Source: SVTX01 sp045660325 (GTDB lineage: Bacteria > Bacillota > Clostridia > Oscillospirales > CAG-272). Taken from it: 64,000 nt of DNA. The translations under genes were made by a program, and so were the position numbers. The notes beneath the pieces are model-generated. The model was given only the letters and a program-made list of their open reading frames with translations, made no database searches and was not told the DNA's origin. The first letter of the stretch is position 1. Each line of letters starts with the position of its first letter. Below are positions 59,014 through 64,000 of the stretch, in pieces. The DNA lies in assembly GCA_045660325.1 (NCBI GenBank), contig JAZRDO010000015.1, positions 1 to 64,000 on the forward strand. The letters are read 5' to 3'.

Positions 59014-59350
59014 AGTGCAGAGTGCAGAATGCAGAGTGCAGAGTTATAACCCTTTTGTAGGGTGGGGGCTTGCTCCCGCCGATTTGCCTTAATTAACTCC
59101 AAGCCTTGACGTAGCGAAGCGGCGACGCGGTGTTGAATGACAGTCCTAGCGACTGTCAGATCCGTGACGTGACCGAACAGCAGTAGAACGTTCCCTACAA
59201 GTTTTCCTAACTCTGCACTCTGCATTCTGCATTCTTAACTCTGCACTTTCTCTGCCCGTGAATACAAGGTTAAATATAATGTTAAACGAAGATTTTCGGC
59301 TCGCCCGAAAATCCACCTTAACTCTGCACCCTGCATTCTGCACTCTGCAC
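59013..59350. repeat. Composite repeat region with inverted heptamer arrays
   Basis: A 410-base gene-free gap. GTGCAGA-type heptamers run forward at 59013-59046 and in the opposite orientation at 59208-59247 and 59318-59350. Between the first pair are a GTAGGGTGGGGGCTTGCTCCC fragment and hairpin repeat copy 3. A perfect hairpin GATTTTCGG-CTCGC-CCGAAAATC lies at 59291-59313. Confidence 0.85.
59110..59190 (+). repeat. Dispersed hairpin repeat, copy 3
   Basis: Core hairpin TGACAGTC (59138-59145) / GACTGTCA (59151-59158) in the same GTTGAATGACA ... GATCCGTGACGTGACCGA frame as copy 1, and GTAGCGAAGCGG before it as in copy 2. The long outer stem of copy 2 is not kept. Confidence 0.75.
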
Positions 59351-59363
59351 TAAATATAAATAT

Positions 59364-59379
59364 GGCTCGATACCGAGCC
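59364..59379 (-). terminator. Terminator of the efp unit
   Basis: GGCTCG-ATAC-CGAGCC followed on the minus strand by an AT-rich, T-containing tail. Confidence 0.65.
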
Positions 59380-59393
59380 TAATTGTTATTTAC

Positions 59394-59840
59394 TTACTTA
59401 TCGTCGTCTTCAACGATGCAGCCGAGCTTTTCGCCGCATGCGGGGCAGAGAAGCTCATCGGAGTCAATGTCCTCGTCAAAGCATACGATCTCGCCGCAAG
59501 AGGGGCATTCGATCTCGTAGTATTCTTCATCTGCGAAGTCGCAGTCCTCGAAGCAGTTGCAGCAGTCGCCGTCGCATTCGAATTCTTCGTCTTCTTCATC
59601 ACATTCTTCGTCGTCGAATTCTTCGAGAAGAACTTCTTCAACGTCGCCGAGGTCCTCGTCGAGCTCCTCGCAGTAGTCGATAAGATCTTCAACGTCTTCG
59701 CCGAGGCACTCGATTTCCTCTGCCATTTCGTTGCAGAGCTCGATAAGAGCGTTAATAAGCTTTGCTTCAGCTGTGTCAGCATTCATGTTAAGACCTTCAG
59801 CGAGGCCCTTGATGTATGCGCATCTTTCTGTAAGAGTCAT
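59394..59840 (-). CDS. CD1247-type acidic zinc-ribbon protein
   Basis: A 148-residue very acidic protein. The N-terminal MTLTERCAYIKGLAEGLN helix resembles the CD1247 N-terminal domain seen in many Clostridia. The middle is rich in Glu and Asp, then CDGDCCNCFEDCDF clusters five cysteines, and residues about 110-145 form a zinc ribbon (CPSCGEIVC, CPACGEKLGC). It follows efp by 33 bases and is probably co-transcribed with it. No molecular role is known. Confidence 0.78.
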   Translation of the reverse strand: MTLTERCAYIKGLAEGLNMNADTAEAKLINALIELCNEMAEEIECLGEDVEDLIDYCEELDEDLGDVEEVLLEEFDDEECDEEDEEFECDGDCCNCFEDCDFADEEYYEIECPSCGEIVCFDEDIDSDELLCPACGEKLGCIVEDDDK

Positions 59841-59873
59841 TTTAGTGTACCTACCTTTATTTAAAATAGGAAA

Positions 59874-60431
59874 TTAAGCGCGGGAGAGATATTCGCCTGT
59901 ACGAGTATCAATCTTGAGAACCTCACCAACGTTGATGAAGAGCGGAACCTTGATTACAGCGCCTGTCACAAGAGTTGCGGGCTTAAGTGTGTTTGTTGCA
60001 GTGTTACCAGCAAAGCCGGGGTCTGTCTCTGTAACTTCGAGTTCAACGAATGTGGGGGGTTCAACACCGAATACGTTGCCCTTGTAGGAGATGATCTTGC
60101 ACATCATTTCTTCCTTTACGAACTTGAAAGCATCGCCGAGCTTTTCTCTGTTAAGAGGAAGCATATCGAATGTTTCCATATCCATGAAGTAGTAAAGGTC
60201 ACCGTCAGTATAGGAGTACTGCATGTCCTTTCTGTCGATGTATGCGTTTTCGTACTTATCTGTGGGGGAGAATGTCTTTTCAACAACACCACCTGTGATA
60301 ACGTTCTTAAGCTTTGTACGAACGAAAGCTGCACCCTTACCGGGCTTTACGTGCTGGAATTCAACAACCTGATATACGTTGCCATCCATTTCAAATGTCA
60401 TACCGTTCTTAAAATCGCCGGCTACTACCAT
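59874..60431 (-). CDS. efp: Elongation factor P
   Basis: A 185-residue EF-P with three beta-barrel domains. The tip loop is KPGKGAAFVRTK with K32, the residue modified in many bacteria. The C-terminal signature LEVTETDPGFAGNTAT is present and the end GEYLSRA is normal. It rescues ribosomes stalled at polyproline. Has a strong GGAGGTACAAAA site and a promoter at 60498-60526. No modification enzymes (ymfI-type or epmA) were seen in the window. Confidence 0.95.
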   Translation of the reverse strand: MVVAGDFKNGMTFEMDGNVYQVVEFQHVKPGKGAAFVRTKLKNVITGGVVEKTFSPTDKYENAYIDRKDMQYSYTDGDLYYFMDMETFDMLPLNREKLGDAFKFVKEEMMCKIISYKGNVFGVEPPTFVELEVTETDPGFAGNTATNTLKPATLVTGAVIKVPLFINVGEVLKIDTRTGEYLSRA

Positions 60432-60497
60432 ATTTTTGTACCTCCAAAATCTGTTTTGCCACGGGTTTCGTGGCGGTTTTGAATATTTTTACATTTA

Positions 60498-60526
60498 ATT
60501 ATATAATGTTTTTAATATTTTTGCAA
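60498..60526 (-). promoter_or_regulatory. SigA-type promoter of efp
   Basis: On the minus strand TTGCAA (60526-60521), 17 bases, TATAAT (60503-60498). Confidence 0.75.
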
Positions 60527-60597
60527 TAGGTTATTACAATCTTATTACAATGTATTTGTAAATTTTTTGTTATCAAAGGGAATTTAGGCGAAAAACC

Positions 60598-61140
60598 TTA
60601 AATCTTAACCGAATTTACCGTGTTTCCGTCAAAATCGCGGATGGTGAACTCGCCGTCCTCGTACATCATATACGTACGGGGATTGTTTTCCTTGGGAAGA
60701 GTTACCGAGCCGGGATTTATGCAAAGAGTGGAGCCGACGCGCTCGATCTTCTGGACGTGAGTGTGTCCGTATAGAAATACGGAATTCTTTGCTACGGGCG
60801 GGAGCTTTTGCGGGGAGAAGATATGTCCGTGTGAGAGGAACATACTTGTCTTGCCGTCAAAGATCTGCGCGGAGTCCGAAAGAATGGGGAACGCGAGCAC
60901 CATCTGGTCGACCTCGGTGTCGCAGTTGCCGCGCACACAAAGGAGCTTGTCCGCATATCCGTTGAGGAGGGAAATGACGGCCTTCGGATCATAATTTTCG
61001 GGCAGGTCGTTGCGCGGGCCGTGGTAGAGAATGTCTCCGAGGATGACGATTCTATCAGGCGCTTCGGCCTTCGCGATATTTATAAGCTCCTCGGCGCACT
61101 TGATGTCGCCGTGAATATCACTTGCTATTAAAAGCTTCAT
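60598..61140 (-). CDS. YfcE/MJ0936-type phosphodiesterase
   Basis: A 180-residue calcineurin-like metallophosphoesterase. ASDIHGD, LGDILYHGPRN, RGNCD, LSHGH and GHTHV give the complete set of metal ligands. YfcE-type enzymes hydrolyse phosphodiesters in vitro; the natural substrate is unsettled. Full length. A 34-base gap separates it from the flavin-reductase-like gene upstream. Confidence 0.9.
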   Translation of the reverse strand: MKLLIASDIHGDIKCAEELINIAKAEAPDRIVILGDILYHGPRNDLPENYDPKAVISLLNGYADKLLCVRGNCDTEVDQMVLAFPILSDSAQIFDGKTSMFLSHGHIFSPQKLPPVAKNSVFLYGHTHVQKIERVGSTLCINPGSVTLPKENNPRTYMMYEDGEFTIRDFDGNTVNSVKI

Positions 61141-61175
61141 TTTTATTATTCCTTTATTTTAGATTTAGGCGCGAT

Positions 61176-61691
61176 TTATTCTGCTACGAGTACCTTCTCG
61201 ATTTCACAAATATAGAATCTATGGAAATCGCGACGGGGGTACGCCTTTTCCTTGACTGCCGTGTCAGTAAAGCAAGCTTCCTTTATATCGTCGGCATAGA
61301 GCTTACGGCATACAAGAATAAGTCTTGCCTCATTGATGATGGGAGCGTCAAGCTCACTTGAGGTCGTAAGTCCGCATTCGGTTATTTTGTCCATATCTCT
61401 GCCGGACTTTGTACCGCACACCTTGAGCGCATCGCGGTATTTTTCGTCGAAGAAGCAGAGTGAGAATTTGTCATTTTCCTCGGTAAGACCGTATGTGTAT
61501 CTCTGCGGACGAACGTAGAGCGTCGCTACGGGCTTATACCAAAGAAAACCGAGTCCGCCCCAGCTTGCCGTCATGGCGTTCGCGCCGCAAGCCTTCGTAC
61601 CATCGGGCGAGCAGATGAGCATCCAGTCCTTGTCAAGAGCCGCAAAGGTGTTATCCTTTATCTCGTACGGGGATATTTCTTTAAAAGCCAT
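61176..61691 (-). CDS. Flavin reductase-like FMN-binding protein
   Basis: A 171-residue protein of the flavin reductase-like (DIM6/NTAB) split-barrel family. NAMTASWGGLGFLWYKP and FSLCFFDEKYRDAL match the FMN-binding regions. These bind FMN and may reduce flavins or transfer electrons. The start at 61691 (MAFKEI) has GAAGG seven bases upstream, while the longer frame from 61709 would start inside that site. Transcribed in the same direction as the genes on either side. Confidence 0.85.
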   Translation of the reverse strand: MAFKEISPYEIKDNTFAALDKDWMLICSPDGTKACGANAMTASWGGLGFLWYKPVATLYVRPQRYTYGLTEENDKFSLCFFDEKYRDALKVCGTKSGRDMDKITECGLTTSSELDAPIINEARLILVCRKLYADDIKEACFTDTAVKEKAYPRRDFHRFYICEIEKVLVAE

Positions 61692-61736
61692 ATAAAAACC
61701 TTCTTTCACATTGTTTTTATGTATTATATGCGAAAA

Positions 61737-63053
61737 TCAGCCGATAATATCCTTAAGCTCGTTAAGTCTTGAGCCTGAGGAGGTTGCGATAACGTTATTG
61801 ATAAAGAGAATATCGTCGGCGTTCTTCTCAAGCGCGAAGTCGCAAAGGTCTCCACTGTAATATCTATAATCTATAACGTAAACGTATTCGTAGGAGTCAA
61901 CGAGGAAGGGAATGAACGCATTGCCGAAGGATTCCTTGACAACGACGATGGTTGAGCCGTCCTTGATGCTCGGGTTGTGGATTTCCGAGAGGGGATTGTC
62001 GCCCGCGATAAAGCAGTTGTACTTTGAAGCCGCCGCCTGATACCACTTGTCCGTAGCCTTGTTTACGATCGAGTAGGTAGTAACCTTGCCACTTTTATCG
62101 GTTACCTTTATGTCGTTAGTACCCATGGGCACGAATGCCTCAACAACGTCGGGCTTTTTCTCGAGATTCTCGTTCTTCGTGTAGTTGTAGAGAGTACCGA
62201 GGAAGCCGTCAAATTCAAGCTTTTCGTAGCTTTGAAGGGGAGTCGGAGCAATACCCTTTACAGCGCAAAATGCTTCGTACGCGTAATATGCGCCGAGAGC
62301 CGTCCAGTGGTGGTCGGTTCTATAATACATATACTCGTCCTTGTGCTTCATCATATTGGTACAAATATCGACCGTCTTGACGCTCGTACCATTAAAGCCT
62401 GAATACATATATTTTATTGCGTCGGAGCAATCGGATGCGCCGAGATTTGCAACTACGTCGCTACCGAGATGGAATTCGTAAGCCAAGGGCACGATCATAT
62501 CGTACACCTGAACCTTGCCTTTAAGCTCGTTTTGAACCTTGGCTACGAGCTGAACGTACGCTTCGGAATTGTTCTTGTTGAGATAGTAGAGCTCGTATGC
62601 GGTGTTTCCTACACAGTAAAAGCCTTCGATAACGTCGCCGCCTTGACCGTCGTTCTTGCCGGGCTCAATGATAATGTCGCCGTCCACGTCTATATCCATA
62701 TCGGTGTCGGGATCGATCTTGTCGGCGTTACCCGAGCTCTCTGCGCTCTCTCCCGTGAAGATGCCGTAGAGCTTGTGGATAAAGTCGTTCATACCGATCA
62801 TATCCTCGCGAAGAGGGAAGGTGTCGGAGTACCACGTGCTTATCTGGGATGTGTATTCGCCCGAGATAAAGGATTCCCAAGTGAAGGTGGGGAATTCCGT
62901 AAGATATCTGTTTTCGCTCGGGGATTCGAACGGGCGCTGACCGAACATACAGCCCACCACAAATGCGGCAAGGAGGAGTAAGCACGACAGGAGAACGCCC
63001 ACGAGCATTATAAATCTTTTGTATTTTTTAGAAATGTTATTCATATTTTGCAC
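61737..63053 (-). CDS. DHHW-family protein, AlgX/AlgJ-like acetylation partner
   Basis: A 438-residue protein with one N-terminal membrane segment (about 15-38) and an exposed SGNH-like domain. YYRTDHHWTALGAYYAYEAF holds the DHHW motif; QRPFESPSENRYLTEFP near the N-terminus and VVVKESFGNAFIPFL are typical. A Ser/Gly-rich acidic linker (about 105-140, with DPDTDMDIDVDGD) is unusual. Together with the MBOAT gene immediately upstream it forms a polysaccharide O-acetylation pair as in alginate-like systems. The acceptor polymer is unknown. Confidence 0.88.
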   Translation of the reverse strand: MQNMNNISKKYKRFIMLVGVLLSCLLLLAAFVVGCMFGQRPFESPSENRYLTEFPTFTWESFISGEYTSQISTWYSDTFPLREDMIGMNDFIHKLYGIFTGESAESSGNADKIDPDTDMDIDVDGDIIIEPGKNDGQGGDVIEGFYCVGNTAYELYYLNKNNSEAYVQLVAKVQNELKGKVQVYDMIVPLAYEFHLGSDVVANLGASDCSDAIKYMYSGFNGTSVKTVDICTNMMKHKDEYMYYRTDHHWTALGAYYAYEAFCAVKGIAPTPLQSYEKLEFDGFLGTLYNYTKNENLEKKPDVVEAFVPMGTNDIKVTDKSGKVTTYSIVNKATDKWYQAAASKYNCFIAGDNPLSEIHNPSIKDGSTIVVVKESFGNAFIPFLVDSYEYVYVIDYRYYSGDLCDFALEKNADDILFINNVIATSSGSRLNELKDIIG

Positions 63054-63056
63054 CCT

Positions 63057-64000
63057 TTAGAACTGGAAATAGAGGAAGGGGTTGTAGGTGTCGCCCGCAA
63101 GCGCAAACGCTGCGAGGATAATGAGAACGATCGGTGAGAGCGCCTGAACGGTGTCCGCTACCATTGAGCCTATCGCACTCTTGCGGAGGAGGGAATTGAG
63201 CTTGGGGATCACGGGTGTACATGCGATCGCGCACACGATAAGGAAGAACATATTCTCAAGGAGCTTGAGATTTATCGCCGTGTTCGTAAATGCGGGAGTA
63301 AACATAGCCTTGAGAGCCGCGCCGAGAAGCGATAGATCCTCAAACTTGAAGAGCATCCAGCCGAAGAACACGATCACGAGAGTGATTGCAATTCTTATTG
63401 CCTTTTCTAAGAGCTTGGGGTTCTTCTTGGGCTTGATGACGAACTTTTCAAGCATCAAGAATGCGAAATAGTAGAGTCCCCAAAGAACGTAGTTCCAGCT
63501 TGCGCCGTGCCAGAAGCCTGTGAGCGCCCATACCGCGAAGAGATTAAGAATTTGACGGGGGATTCCTACACGGTTGCCGCCAAGGGGTATGTAAATGTAG
63601 TCACGGAAGAAGCTTGATAAGGAAATATGCCATCTTCTCCAGAAGTCCGTAACCGAGTCAGCGGTGTAGGGATAGTTGAAGTTTTCCTTGTAGTGGAATC
63701 CAATCATAAGACCCATACCGATCGCCATATCCGAGTAGGCGGAGAAGTCGAGGTATATCTGGAGCATATAGCAGAGCATGCCGAGAATAATTCCGAGCGA
63801 GGGCGTTGCCGCGAGCTTTTCGCCGTCAAGAATGATAAGGGAATCCGCAATAGCCGCGCAGCCGTTTGCGAGGATCGCCTTCTTGGCAAGGCCTACGCCA
63901 AAGCGCATAAATCCGCGTGATGTCTCTTCGAGAGAAACAGTTCGGTTATTGATGTCGTTGTGAACGTCGGCATATCTTACGATAGGGCCTGCGATACACT
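63057..64000 (-). CDS. MBOAT-family O-acyltransferase (partial)
   Basis: C-terminal 314 residues of a membrane-bound O-acyltransferase; the frame is open to the right edge, so the start lies outside the window. Conserved features: AGPIVRYADV and RGFMRFGVGLAKK at the visible N-terminal end, WRRWHISLSSFFRDYIYIPL, and the invariant catalytic His in TGFWHGASWNYVLWG. It would pass acetyl groups across the membrane to the DHHW protein encoded three bases downstream. The internal ATG at 63908 is not the start. Confidence 0.92.
   Translation of the reverse strand, partial: CIAGPIVRYADVHNDINNRTVSLEETSRGFMRFGVGLAKKAILANGCAAIADSLIILDGEKLAATPSLGIILGMLCYMLQIYLDFSAYSDMAIGMGLMIGFHYKENFNYPYTADSVTDFWRRWHISLSSFFRDYIYIPLGGNRVGIPRQILNLFAVWALTGFWHGASWNYVLWGLYYFAFLMLEKFVIKPKKNPKLLEKAIRIAITLVIVFFGWMLFKFEDLSLLGAALKAMFTPAFTNTAINLKLLENMFFLIVCAIACTPVIPKLNSLLRKSAIGSMVADTVQALSPIVLIILAAFALAGDTYNPFLYFQF

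Overview
The window looks like a chromosome segment of a spore-forming Clostridia-type Firmicute of moderate GC, probably a gut or rumen anaerobe. The support comes from spoIIE, a very short spoVM homologue, class III fructose-bisphosphatase, type III glutamine synthetase, ThyX, AsnA, RemA, a CD1247-type zinc-ribbon protein next to efp, and many promoters of the form TTGACA-17-TATAAT. Nearly all genes have AGGAGG-like ribosome binding sites. The taxonomic placement is inference; no rRNA is present.

Layout. 1-1345: array of repeats built from an initiator-tRNA 3' end and a strong terminator, with an XRE regulator gene between parts of the array. 1359-2593 (minus): DUF1295 methyltransferase-like membrane protein and an ArsC/Spx protein. 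2898-6248: large secreted surface protein with a TasA/SipW-type signal. 6508-14170: seven tightly coupled genes that look like a dedicated acyl/lipid assembly system (ligase-ACP fusion, GPH transporter, two PlsC-like acyltransferases, second ligase, free ACP, LRAT-like enzyme). 14344-19514: zinc-ribbon protein, sugar isomerase-like barrel, MBL hydrolase, P1 peptidase, GH43-like protein, Dabb protein, uridine kinase. 19566-24401: condensation-type acyltransferase, YwaF-like protein, asnA, thyX, SLOG-type protein. 24682-30794: spoIIE, glnN and a nucleotidase/guanylate-kinase-like fusion.

30795-34461 is an accessory stretch with repeats, an AT-rich transglutaminase-like gene, an MFS transporter, tRNA-Gln(UUG) and an APH-like kinase. 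34572-38217 (minus) holds an ECF sigma factor translationally coupled to a membrane beta-propeller protein, and a CaCA antiporter. 38465-45576 holds fbp, a cohesin-like secreted protein, a PHP phosphoesterase, a GreA/B factor and serC-serA. 45768-58984 is the conserved Firmicute housekeeping string yicC-remA-rpoZ-priA-def-fmt-yugP-rsmB-rlmN-(PASTA)-rsgA-thiN-spoVM, ending with ygiQ. Compared with Bacillus subtilis it lacks gmk, coaBC, prpC, the PrkC kinase domain and rpe. 59394-64000 (minus) holds efp and its neighbour, a YfcE phosphodiesterase, a flavin reductase-like protein and a DHHW/MBOAT acetylation pair cut by the window edge.

Most unusual items: the acyl/lipid cluster with a Spo0A-box-like site at its promoter; a PASTA-only membrane protein where the Ser/Thr kinase normally sits; a nucleotidase fused to a guanylate-kinase-like domain in a window where gmk is missing from its usual place; and a dispersed repeat family whose hairpin shows compensatory base changes between three copies.
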